This document shows positions 26,464 through 35,411 of a stretch of 64,000 nt of DNA, in pieces. The DNA is from Azospirillum cavernae (lineage in GTDB: Bacteria; Pseudomonadota; Alphaproteobacteria; Azospirillales; Azospirillaceae). The DNA is taken from assembly GCF_003590795.1 (NCBI RefSeq), contig NZ_QYUL01000006.1, positions 1 through 64,000 of the forward strand. Reading direction: 5' to 3'. The translations under genes and the position numbers were made by a program. A model generated the notes under the pieces. It did not search any database and was not told where the DNA came from. It saw only the letters and a program-made list of their open reading frames with translations. Positions within the stretch are counted from its first letter, which is position 1. Every line of letters begins with the position of its first letter.

Positions 26464-26500
26464 ACCCGGTGGGCTGGCGGCCTGTTCCGCCCCCTTCTGC

Positions 26501-27490
26501 TTAGAACGGCGGCGACGCGGATTCAGCGGCAATCAGGCGCTGCAACGCGGCAACCGTGTCAGCGTTGGGAACTGGCCTGTCCGGCGTGGATTCCAGGTGA
26601 TGCGGCTTGATCCAGCCGATGCGCCAATCGACCGCATAGAAACGTTCCCGCCACCGGACAAGGGTGTAGCCGATGTGGTAGAGCGGCAGGATGTGGACGG
26701 CGTCGGGCCGATCCACGGGACTCCCCGGCATGGGCGGATTGCGCAGGCTGGTGTCGAGCGCCCGTTCGCAGTACCGCTCGAGATCATTCTGCCCCGCCCG
26801 CAACGGCCGGATGCAGACCGGAGCGTCCCCTTCCGTCAGCGGCTCGTCCTTTCGGCTATCGCCGGATTTGAGGACGGCCAAGCGTGTCTGGGCTTCGGCC
26901 TGCGCTTGGGCGAAGCTCTGTCCGTAAAGCGGCAGCATGCCATGATGCGCCACAGCGAGGTACTGCGCCGCCGCCGCCGCCGGGTTGGCGGCCCGCCGGA
27001 TGTCGGCAAGCCGCCGACGCGCTGCGGGAAGTTCGGGAGCCGCCGCGACGGCTGCCGCCAGCCGGGGCGTTTCCCTGCCACGCCAGGAACGCGCGCGTTC
27101 GATCCGTGACGCGTAGAAGAACGCGAGCGCGCTGCCAGAAAACCACGCGGCGGCCCGTTCCAGATGCGGCAGGGCGGCTTGGGGATCGCCACGCTCCAGG
27201 CAGAGGAGGCCGCGCCAGAAATGGGCGCGGAATTCCTCGGGACGGGTTTCGGCGATCAGCGCCAGCATGCGGTCGGCCTGTTCGAGCGCATGGCCCGAAG
27301 CCGCCCCCATGGCAAGCAGTCGATAGGGCGCCTGGGTTTCCAGGGGAACCCCCAGCCGGGGCATGGCGGACGCCAGGATGCGGCGCATGCCGACAGCCTC
27401 CAGGATGATCCGGGCGCTGTGCAGCAGAGGCTCCGACCATTGCGCCGAGTAGCGGAGAAACTGTGCCGTCACGGGATCACGGGCAGACAT
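26501..27490 (-). CDS. TPR-like protein of unknown function
   Basis: ATG 27490 is preceded by AAAGGAGG and overlaps the upstream gene by 14 bp, giving 329 residues. The middle (about residues 45-190) is helical repeat-like, with alternating Ala/Leu pairs and segments such as FRAHFWRGLLCLERGDPQAALPHLERA that fit TPRs. The C-terminal third (YCERALDTSLRN, LPLYHIGYTLVRWRERFYAVDWRIG) has no recognised match. It is translationally coupled to the GmhB/fasciclin fusion and may act with it. Confidence 0.55.
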   Translation of the reverse strand: MSARDPVTAQFLRYSAQWSEPLLHSARIILEAVGMRRILASAMPRLGVPLETQAPYRLLAMGAASGHALEQADRMLALIAETRPEEFRAHFWRGLLCLERGDPQAALPHLERAAAWFSGSALAFFYASRIERARSWRGRETPRLAAAVAAAPELPAARRRLADIRRAANPAAAAAQYLAVAHHGMLPLYGQSFAQAQAEAQTRLAVLKSGDSRKDEPLTEGDAPVCIRPLRAGQNDLERYCERALDTSLRNPPMPGSPVDRPDAVHILPLYHIGYTLVRWRERFYAVDWRIGWIKPHHLESTPDRPVPNADTVAALQRLIAAESASPPF

Positions 27491-29474
27491 GGGAGCCTCC
27501 TTTCGCTTCGTCCGTCGCCAGGATGATCCGGGCGGCCTCCGCCAGCGACGCGACGCGATGGTCGGGAGAGTCCGCCGCCGGCTCGGCATAACCGCCGTCG
27601 ATCAGATAGGTGGAACATCCTGCGGCGCGGCCTGCGGCGATGTCGCGCCAGCGGTCGCCGACGAGATGGCTTCGCGCCAGATCAATGTTCCAATCGCGCG
27701 CCGCATCAAGCAGCATGCCGGGCAAAGGCTTGCGGCAAGCGCACCCATCGGCGTCGGTGTGATAGCAGACGCGTATGTCGTCGACCCCCAGGGTGCGGGC
27801 GATGCTTTCGTGCATCGCCTCGACCACCGCCCTTTCCTGTCGGCCGGTGGCGACATCTGGCTGGTTGGTCACGATGACGACGAGAAAGCCACGGCTCCGC
27901 AAGGCGGCGATGGCTTCTGGAACGCCGGGCAGGATGTCCAGATCCTCGAGCCTGTCCGGGGGATAGGGTTTGCCGGCGCGCAGGATGGCGCGGTTGACGA
28001 CGCCGTCGCGGTCGAGAAAGACGGCGGCCTGTGGCGGACGGCGGCTGGGCCTCGGCGGATCGGTCAGAAAATCGTCGATCAGATAAAGCCGGTGGTCGTG
28101 CGGCAGGACAAGCTGGTCCAGCACCGCCCGACCATTGACCGTTGTCCGGCCGGCGTCCGCAGTCAGGACCAGGTTTCCCCCGCCGATGGTTTGAGCCGTG
28201 ACCGCTTCGTGCCCATCGATGGGAGCGGCGAGCGGCGAGTCGACTGTGTGCGCCGTGATCAGGGCAAACAGGAGCGCCCCGCTCTCCGGCGCCAGCAAGG
28301 CGTTCCAGGCGGCGTCACCCAAGGCCGCGAAGGCCGCGTCAGTGGGACAGAAGACCGTCACCGGCCCCTTCCAGAGCCAGCGGCGGCGCAGCCGGTTCCC
28401 GTAGAGCGCCGTAGCCAGCAATTCGGCTCCGCGCCGGTAGCCGAGGAGATCCAGAGTACGGCACAGCCGGATCATGTCGCACGCCGCCGAGATCTGGTGC
28501 ACGAAGAAATCGGACTGCTGCTCGACCCGTCGCCACAGGGATTCGGTGCGATCCCCCGCGTGGAACTTCAAGGAGCGCGCGGCCAGATGCCGTTGCGCCA
28601 CTCCGTCGAAATCCAGCCACCATGCCCCGATCTCCTCCGCATTGGCGCGGCGCTGCATGAAATACCAGTTCCGGTCATGCTGGAGGGGCGTCAGGCTGAC
28701 GCTGTACATGGTGTCGGAATCATCGATGAAGGCAACGTCCGACGGATCGTTCAGCCGGGCCAGAGAGTGCTTCGGATCCAGGCTCAGCGCGTTGAGGTCG
28801 ATGCACAAGGCGCTGCCGACCAGAAGGCGCATGATGAAGCCTTCGCTTCCCACCGGCCAGATGACGTACTCCATATGATGAGGAAAATTGTCGCTGTCCC
28901 TCATGTACGCTGCATGCAAAGGATGCATGTGCTTCATCGTCAAGGCCATCAGCGCGCGCGGCGTGAACACCACGCTGGCTGGAACAGCGTCCGACTCCTT
29001 GCAGACGATCTCGCGGTAATCGTCCTCGAACGTTTCCGAGACGACCCGGATGCACATGAAGTAGATCGCCTTGCGACCGGCTTCCAGCAAGCCGGCGATC
29101 GTGGCGAAGGCCCCGTCGGCCCAGACGAAATCGGGGTGGACGGTGAGCACGCAAGCCCCCTGGTTGCGGGCACGCTCCGCTCCTCGTGACCAGAGTTCGA
29201 CATGCGCGTCGATCGGACGGCGCAGATCGACATCCGTGGGATCGACGATCTCCACCGGCATGAGGGCGGACAATGCCTTGAACGACGCGGTTTGCATGAT
29301 CACCGCAGCGCAATCAGGTGGCGTAAAGATGAGGTAGGAAGCCGCTACCCGACGGCTGAAGTCAGGCAGATTGCCCGGAGCCAGCAGCGAAGGCAGGTTC
29401 ATCGTGGCAAAGACCCGCGTGTGCCATTCGCCCCAGACGGCCGTCACAAGAAGGCAGCGTCGCGCTTCCGCCAT
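27477..29474 (-). CDS. Fusion: unassigned N-terminus, fasciclin (FAS1) domain, GmhB-type HAD phosphatase
   Basis: ATG 29474 has GGTGGAG upstream and gives 665 residues. Residues 1-~325 are globular with GT-A-like character but no motif I can name. Residues ~330-470 form a FAS1 domain (GPVTVFCPTDAAFAALG; later LVLTADAGRTTVNGRAVL and LYLIDDFL). Residues 483-632 are a HAD phosphatase of the D,D-heptose 1,7-bisphosphate type: FLDRDGVVN (Asp488, Asp490), VIVTNQPDV, a Cys-x-His...Cys-x-Cys zinc loop (570-580), CRKP with Lys582, and GDRWRD. This matches GmhB and complements gmhA at 47.4 kb. The three-domain order is unusual. Confidence 0.75.
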   Translation of the reverse strand: MAEARRCLLVTAVWGEWHTRVFATMNLPSLLAPGNLPDFSRRVAASYLIFTPPDCAAVIMQTASFKALSALMPVEIVDPTDVDLRRPIDAHVELWSRGAERARNQGACVLTVHPDFVWADGAFATIAGLLEAGRKAIYFMCIRVVSETFEDDYREIVCKESDAVPASVVFTPRALMALTMKHMHPLHAAYMRDSDNFPHHMEYVIWPVGSEGFIMRLLVGSALCIDLNALSLDPKHSLARLNDPSDVAFIDDSDTMYSVSLTPLQHDRNWYFMQRRANAEEIGAWWLDFDGVAQRHLAARSLKFHAGDRTESLWRRVEQQSDFFVHQISAACDMIRLCRTLDLLGYRRGAELLATALYGNRLRRRWLWKGPVTVFCPTDAAFAALGDAAWNALLAPESGALLFALITAHTVDSPLAAPIDGHEAVTAQTIGGGNLVLTADAGRTTVNGRAVLDQLVLPHDHRLYLIDDFLTDPPRPSRRPPQAAVFLDRDGVVNRAILRAGKPYPPDRLEDLDILPGVPEAIAALRSRGFLVVIVTNQPDVATGRQERAVVEAMHESIARTLGVDDIRVCYHTDADGCACRKPLPGMLLDAARDWNIDLARSHLVGDRWRDIAAGRAAGCSTYLIDGGYAEPAADSPDHRVASLAEAARIILATDEAKGGSHVCP

Positions 29475-29522
29475 GATCCACTCCACCAAACATCCTGAAA
29501 ATCGCCGACACCGGACGGTCTC

Positions 29523-31241
29523 TTATGCGCCAACTGTTCCCGCCATGTCATCGGCCGACAACAGCCGACCGATCCGCGCCAAGGCGTCGGCATTGCACGC
29601 GCCCATGTGCCGCCACAACCGCCGCACCCCGGCGTGCAGCAACGCCATGTCGGTGGCGGTCATGGCGGCGCGCAAAGCCTCCAGGTCGCCCTGCGGGACC
29701 ACCACCCCCGCTTGAAAATCCCGGACCAGACCGGCCATCAGTTCGAAACTGTCGTCGATGACCACCGGCAGTCCGCCAGCGATGAAGCCGACGAAGCGGG
29801 CCGAGAGGCAGACCGCCTTATCCGGCACCGTGATTTCCGACGGTTCGCTGAACATCCAGCCGAAATCATAGTCCGGCATCCGGCGGCGCAGTTCAGCCGC
29901 CGACAGGCGACGGAAATAGCGCACCGGCCCAGCGCTCCAGCGTTCCTGATAAGCGGCAAATCGGGGATCCTGACCCGGACCCTCGTGCACGCTGTTGAAG
30001 ACATCGATCCGGATGGGGCCGGTCTCCGTCAGGTGCGCGAACATGCCCGCCAGATCATAGTCGCCGGGAACCAGCGCCGCATGCCGGGGTTGGGGCAGCA
30101 GGGCGGCATAAAGCAGCCGCAACGGTCCTGGGCGCGGCGGCGGCGGGGCGGGCGGGGGAACGCATCCCGCGTGCTGGAAGGCCATGACGCAGCGTTCGGC
30201 GGCGCGGCTGTCCGCCACCCGCGTCAGCCAACGCCGCCAGCGTGCCCCTCCACGCTTGGAAACGATCATGTCGCTGTCCAGCAGCGTCTGCGCCTCGGCC
30301 AACCGGCACAGCGCCAATTGCTCCGGCGTGACCTCGTTGAAGGCGGTGACGACGTTTTCCGGCTGCCAGGCGATAAAATCATAGACCTCGTGGACGATGC
30401 GGCTGCGCGGCGCGTGGATGCGCAGCAACCGGGCCAGGGGGTATATGGGGAAGTGGCTGCGCAGGTAGATCAGCCTTGGCTGAGCGCGGGCTAGCAGGTC
30501 GAGGAGCAATGGCAACGAACCGCGCAGGTCGAGCACGGGAAAGGACGGAGCGGTGTACAGGCCGGCTTCGGGGCGGTACGGCTGCCAGGGGGCGAAATGC
30601 ACGCCCAGGACGGCGCTGCCGGTCGGCAGCGCCCGGACCAGCGCCTCATCCTCCAGAATGGAGAAGTTGGTATCGACGAAGACAAGCACATCGCATGGGG
30701 GTGGATCGCCGAGCAATGATCGGCGCAGTTCGTCCAGGGCCATCGCAGCATAGGCCGGGTCGTGGAGCAGCGACAGGACACGCGCCGTCGGCATCCCCAG
30801 GTCCAACAGGACCGCGCGCATTTCTCCGCCATGGCGCGGATGGGCGATGATCACGGTCGCCTCCTGGCCGACCGCCTCCTCCGGCGTCAGCGTGGACAGC
30901 CCCTCGAAGAACGGCTGGCTCTTCGCGTTCCGGTCGACCACGCCGATTATCCGGCCCGCCGTCTGCGGGAAGGATCGCAACTCCTCCAGAAGGGTGACGG
31001 TGAAGCTGGAGGCGCCGTACAGCAACAAGGGGCCGACCGGAGCGGCGCCAGCCAGAAACCGGGCAGCCAATGCCATATCCACTGGCGCCGGGGCATCGGT
31101 CAGCAACTGTTCCACCCACCGATCCAGCGCCGCCGCATCCGGGCGCAGTTCGTGTCCATCCGTGGAAAGACCGTCAGGAGCGGGAGTCGCCGGATTCGTC
31201 ACGCTGCCAGAATGGGCCGGAACGGCAGATTGGGTTGTCAT
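29523..31241 (-). CDS. Rossmann/GT-B-like putative glycosyltransferase
   Basis: ATG 31241 (MTTQSAVPAHSG) is preferred over the longer frame, whose first 50 residues look noncoding. In the 572-residue product, residues ~65-170 form a Rossmann-like unit (VGPLLLYGASSFTVTLLEEL, RIIGVVDRNAKSQPFF, ATVIIAHPRHG) like those of sugar-modifying or capsular proteins. The rest resembles a GT-B enzyme: PRLIYLRSHFPIYPLARLL, IVHEVYDF, WMFSEPSEITVPDKAV and FIAGGLPVVIDDSFE, the donor-side helix. It is the first gene of the minus-strand group 26.5-31.2 kb. The sugar specificity cannot be read. Confidence 0.55.
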   Translation of the reverse strand: MTTQSAVPAHSGSVTNPATPAPDGLSTDGHELRPDAAALDRWVEQLLTDAPAPVDMALAARFLAGAAPVGPLLLYGASSFTVTLLEELRSFPQTAGRIIGVVDRNAKSQPFFEGLSTLTPEEAVGQEATVIIAHPRHGGEMRAVLLDLGMPTARVLSLLHDPAYAAMALDELRRSLLGDPPPCDVLVFVDTNFSILEDEALVRALPTGSAVLGVHFAPWQPYRPEAGLYTAPSFPVLDLRGSLPLLLDLLARAQPRLIYLRSHFPIYPLARLLRIHAPRSRIVHEVYDFIAWQPENVVTAFNEVTPEQLALCRLAEAQTLLDSDMIVSKRGGARWRRWLTRVADSRAAERCVMAFQHAGCVPPPAPPPPRPGPLRLLYAALLPQPRHAALVPGDYDLAGMFAHLTETGPIRIDVFNSVHEGPGQDPRFAAYQERWSAGPVRYFRRLSAAELRRRMPDYDFGWMFSEPSEITVPDKAVCLSARFVGFIAGGLPVVIDDSFELMAGLVRDFQAGVVVPQGDLEALRAAMTATDMALLHAGVRRLWRHMGACNADALARIGRLLSADDMAGTVGA

Positions 31242-31693
31242 GGTGTTTCCATCTGTCTGCTCCCGCTGGCCGCCATGCCGCTCACCATTGCCGAAATCCC
31301 TCAGGCTCCACCCTTTGCGTTTATACCAGGGGTTCCGGGCAGAAGACATGGAGACCCGGCGTGGGGAAGGAACGCGGCGCCCGCGCACGCCCTTCACTTA
31401 AAACCTTGTCGTTGCGCCATGACACCATCTATTTTGCTGATGGATGGCATTTTCCAGACCAAGCTGGCGGCTTGATCGGTTTGCGCAGCATCAAGGGCAG
31501 CATCAAAGATGGTCTCGTTCGATGCCGATGATGGCGAGGAAGGCTGCGGATTCAAGCTTCAGAGCCGCGCCGGAATAACCGGTCGTGATGGCTTTCTGGG
31601 GCCGTATAGGTGCGGTGCCATGGAGAATTCGGCCATTTCCCAGATTGCGCTTTCCTTTCCGCCGCAAGGCGGGAGGCTCCAGACGAGGAATCG
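31242..31693. other. Divergent intergenic region
   Basis: 452 bp between divergent genes. It has short direct repeats (GCAGCATCAA at two places near 31490) but no gene. It probably holds both promoters. Confidence 0.45.
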
Positions 31694-32467
31694 ATGAAAG
31701 TCGTGATTTTTGCCGGAGGCCGCGGCACGCGTTTGGCCGAAGAGACGCAAATCCGCCCCAAACCGATGGTGCAGATCGGCGGCTTTCCTATAATTTGGCA
31801 TATCATGAAGATATACTCACATTATGGGTTCAATGACTTTGTGATTTGTCTGGGATATTTGGGAAACAGCATAAAAGAATATTTCATTAATTACCGAATG
31901 CATTGCAGCGACATCACCATCGATTTGTCCCGGAACGAGGTTCAGTATCAGAGCGACCGCAGCGAGCCTTGGCGGATCACGCTGGTCGACACCGGCATCG
32001 ACAGCAGCACCGCCGAACGGCTTCACCGCGTGCGCGCGCACATCGGAACCGAGACGTTTCTGCTGACATACGGCGACGGGGTCGGCGACGTCGATGTGCA
32101 TCAACTGGTGGCCGCGCACCGGGCCGGTGGACGACAGGCGACGATGACGATTGTTCGTCCGCCTGCCCGATTCGGATCGACGATCGTTGAGGAGGACCGT
32201 GTCGTCTCCTTTCTGGAAAAACCCCAGGCTCATGAAGGGCTCATCAACGGCGGCTTCTTCGTGCTGGAGCCATCGGTCATCGACTTCATTGATCCCGATG
32301 CCACAGGTTGGGAATACCAGCCACTGCAACGCATCGTCGAGGCCGGTCAATTGACCGCCTACATTCACACCGGCTTCTGGCACGCGATGGACACCGTTCG
32401 CGATAAAATCCATCTGGAGCAATTGTGGCATACCGGAACCGCCCCATGGAAAGTTTGGGAGGGATGA
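31694..32467 (+). CDS. rfbF: Glucose-1-phosphate cytidylyltransferase
   Basis: The 257-residue protein starts MKVVIFAGGRGTRLAEETQI, the nucleotidyltransferase signature loop, at an ATG with GAGGAA just upstream. It continues PKPMVQIGGFPIIWHIMKIY, YGDGVGDVD (metal-binding), VSFLEKP and NGGFFVLEPSVIDFI as in RfbF/DdhA, which makes CDP-glucose from CTP and glucose-1-phosphate. The usual partners (CDP-glucose dehydratase and the dideoxysugar enzymes) are not adjacent, so the fate of CDP-glucose here is unclear. Confidence 0.9.
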   Translation: MKVVIFAGGRGTRLAEETQIRPKPMVQIGGFPIIWHIMKIYSHYGFNDFVICLGYLGNSIKEYFINYRMHCSDITIDLSRNEVQYQSDRSEPWRITLVDTGIDSSTAERLHRVRAHIGTETFLLTYGDGVGDVDVHQLVAAHRAGGRQATMTIVRPPARFGSTIVEEDRVVSFLEKPQAHEGLINGGFFVLEPSVIDFIDPDATGWEYQPLQRIVEAGQLTAYIHTGFWHAMDTVRDKIHLEQLWHTGTAPWKVWEG

Positions 32468-32755
32468 AGGACTGTCATTAGATCAGACGCGCTTCTTGCT
32501 TCCAAGCCAGTGTAGATATGCAATTTTAACCATGGATTTCTACGATTATTTGTTCGGATAGGCCGTTATCAAATGGATTATTCCGGAAACTTCATGTTGG
32601 ATTTCCTTATTGGGAATGGTGTTATTGGCGTGGCCATGGTTTTTACATGACTTTACGTGCCTTACCCTGTTGTGCTAAGGTCACTTCACATCTCGCGGAA
32701 TAGAGATCCGGAAGAGCGACCGCGCCAACGCAAAAGCACGAATGGGATAGAGGCC

Positions 32756-33940
32756 ATGAAGTTCTTCATTACCGAAGACGATATGTGCACAACCCAAAAA
32801 CTCAATTTGGCCCGTGTGCAGACGTGGCTCGAAGCGAACGGAGGCTGTGTCGTCAGTTCCCCCGAGGAGGCCGACCGCCTATTGTGCATGACCTGCAATG
32901 GGTGGTCGCTTCTTGAGCAGTCTTCCTATGACCGCATTCAACGATACGCCAAGGATCATGCCGACAAGATGATCGTGATGGGCTGCGTCAACGACGCTCA
33001 CCCCGCGAAGGTCGCCGAAATCTGGTCCGGTCCGACCGTGCGCACGGCCGCCGACCGTCCTTACTCCTTTGGTGGGATCGAAGCCCTGTTTCCCGAATTT
33101 AAGGTCCGACTGGCGGACGTTCCTGCCCAATCGGTCTTTCGCAGGAAAGAGGACTATCGCGATTACAACCTGTCGAAACGTTTCATCAACATCGCCGAAG
33201 GCTGCGCGTTTCATTGCACCTTCTGCACACACAAGCCAGGGCTTGGCAATCGCCGCAGCAGGCCGCTTGACGAAATTCTGCAGCAGATCGCGCAATGCGT
33301 GGAAGAGGGTGTGCGAATCATCAACCTGATGGGAATGGAAACCGCGCTCTACGGCCTTGACGTCGACAGCGATTTTTCCCGTCTCTTGAAGGCCGTGCTG
33401 GAATTCCACGATTCCTATGAGGTCCACGTCGCCCAGTTCAACCCGACGGGCATCCATCGCTATTACGATGCTTTGCTGCCGCTCTTCCAGAACAAGCGGG
33501 TAACAGACGTCCAGCTGCCGATCCAGACCACCTCGGCACGGCTTCTCAAGATGATGAACCGGCGCGACCATTCGGAGAGGGTCGGCTCCTTCATGGCGGC
33601 GGTGCGAGCCGCCAACCCCCGGGTGGTGCTCCGCACCGATCTGATCGTTGGCTGGCCCACCGAAACCGCCGAGGAGCGCCAAGCCTCGCTGGATTTTGCC
33701 GGGCAGCATTTCGACGAGATCGCGCTCTACACGATTGAACTGTCACCCGACTTGCCGGCCTGGAAATACCAGGACCAAGCGTTTCCTCCCAAAACGCTGG
33801 AAGAGATCCGGCGGACCAGCGCCGATTATCTGAATGCCCGCTATGACGTGGTCGTGCACTCCGGTCAACAGGACGACCGCGCTATGGCCACTGCGGAAGC
33901 CAAACGCAAGGCGTTGCGCGCGCGTCGCGCCGCCGCCTGA
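32756..33940 (+). CDS. Methylthiotransferase-like radical SAM protein
   Basis: ATG 32756 (TAGAGG upstream) gives 394 residues. The N-terminus resembles the MTTase domain that holds an auxiliary Fe-S cluster: Cys at CTTQKLNLARVQTWL, MTCNGW and MGCVND. The radical SAM core has GCAFHCTFCTHKPG with the Cx3Cx2C cluster, then INLMGMETALYG, DVQLPIQTTSARLLKMMNRR and TDLIVGWPTETAEE, all close to MiaB/RimO. The usual C-terminal TRAM domain is missing. MiaB-type enzymes methylthiolate tRNA or proteins; here a glycan-locus or peptide substrate is possible but unproven. Confidence 0.75.
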   Translation: MKFFITEDDMCTTQKLNLARVQTWLEANGGCVVSSPEEADRLLCMTCNGWSLLEQSSYDRIQRYAKDHADKMIVMGCVNDAHPAKVAEIWSGPTVRTAADRPYSFGGIEALFPEFKVRLADVPAQSVFRRKEDYRDYNLSKRFINIAEGCAFHCTFCTHKPGLGNRRSRPLDEILQQIAQCVEEGVRIINLMGMETALYGLDVDSDFSRLLKAVLEFHDSYEVHVAQFNPTGIHRYYDALLPLFQNKRVTDVQLPIQTTSARLLKMMNRRDHSERVGSFMAAVRAANPRVVLRTDLIVGWPTETAEERQASLDFAGQHFDEIALYTIELSPDLPAWKYQDQAFPPKTLEEIRRTSADYLNARYDVVVHSGQQDDRAMATAEAKRKALRARRAAA

Positions 33941-33977
33941 GCGTGGCCTCCGACCGCCACCCTGGCGGGGGTATTGC

Positions 33978-34427
33978 TTCCGTAATGGGCCCGTTGGGTC
34001 GTCAAGCCCCCGAATGGAACACGTTGTGCCGGTTTCATGCTTCCGTCCGTGGTCAGCACATGGCCGCCACACCATGCGGTCAGAAGGAAGCCGCGAGCCG
34101 ATCTCGCAGAGCGTGATGCCCGTCCGCAAGGGCGGGTTCACCAGCAATTGCCCGGCTTCATCGGATCCTGCGTCCCGGCGACGGGACCTCAGGCGGCTGG
34201 GCCGCTGATCAGCCCGACCGGAAACGGTTTGGTTCTTATGCGGTGGCGGTCTCCTTGCCGAAGCGGAAGTCGGCGCCCCCCACATCCGGTGGCGGACAGT
34301 GGCCAGCTTGCGCGCCAGGGCGACCTTGGCGCGCATCATGCCGCCGCGCACCAAAGCGTCGCCCGTCTTGCTGATGGCGCCGGTGACGTCGGTCTCGCCG
34401 GACTGATATTGGCCCATCCGCGTTCTC
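33978..34427 (-). pseudogene. IS110-family 3' fragment, third copy, internally deleted
   Basis: It shares the tail and C-terminal coding part of the repeats at 2573 and 4245. Read on the minus strand it also keeps an upstream piece, GQYQSGETDVTGAISKTGDALVR, joined directly to MMRAKVALARKLATVRHRMW. The ~50 residues normally between them are missing. The G run has 6 bases, putting the end out of frame. Confidence 0.75.
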
Positions 34428-34457
34428 GGTGCAGAGGACCAGCTTGAACAGTACTGT

Positions 34458-35213
34458 TCAGGCGGCTTCGAGGGCACGATGGCGCAGCAAATCGAAGCCT
34501 CCGCGTCCGTTCATCGTGCCCTTGATCGTCTTCAGCTCACGTTTCAGGCCGCCGGCGAATCCCGCCATGGCCGTGCCGTCGGTCGCCAGCAACCACTCAT
34601 CCAGTTCTCCGGCCCGCTGTTCGCGAACCATCGTCCGGAAGGCCCGAGCCAACGCGACGGTCTGCGCCAGCTCCGGGGAACGGGAAAGCAGGGCGGTGAC
34701 GAAGGACTGTTCGGTCGCGTCGATCTCAGACGCGTCGGCGACCACCACCCGCCCCCTCTTGCGGTCAAGGCCGAGCGTCTGGGCGATGCGGGTTTGCGAC
34801 CAGTCGCGCGCGTCCAGCGCGACAACCTCCTCGAAACGGGCATGGCGGGCAGCCTTGATGACGGCGCTCCGCTGCTCACGACGGGTCGGTGGTTTGGCGC
34901 CCTCATCGGGTTGCGGCGCGTGCGCCTCTTGTCCGGTTCCATCGACGGGAGCGACGGCCAGCTTGGCGGCCGCCCGCAGATCCCGATGATGGCCGGTGAG
35001 AACCCCACGCAGCACATTGGTGAGGTTGTGCAGAAGATGCCAGCGGTCGACGACCTGAACGGCGGTCGGTACGCCTCGGCGGATGCCGTCGTCGTAGGCG
35101 CCAGCACGACGTGATCGGCATCGACCGTAACCAGATCAACGACAAGCCCGGCTGGCAGCAGAGAAAGCAGCGATTTGGACAAGGAAGCGGGTGCTCATGC
35201 AGGAAATGGTTCC
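34458..35213 (-). pseudogene. ISL3-family transposase remnant with internal deletion
   Basis: The N-terminal LLSLLPAGLVVDLVTVDADHVV (near 35180-35120) passes by deletion and frame change into AYDDGIRRGVPTAVQVVDRWHLLHNL, the central ISL3 signature. The frame at 34458-35015 then continues LRGVLTGHHRDL to the C-terminus (MAGFAGGLKRELKTIKGTMN, GGFDLLRHRAL). The metal-binding N-terminal zinc-finger region and the first catalytic part are gone. Confidence 0.8.
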
Positions 35214-35411
35214 CTTTATGTGCTCATTCCGACCCGCTTCTGCATCTGGCCTGCACCGAAAATGCGGATGGACCAAAGCTTCTCGCGAACGGAGACCGAA
35301 CCGAGAGGAACCCGCTTGCACGGCACACCCTGGTGAATTAACCCCATCATCAGGAAGGTCCGATTACAGTCGGTCGATCCGAGGCGCGATCAACAGGCGA
35401 GACTGGCTGCA

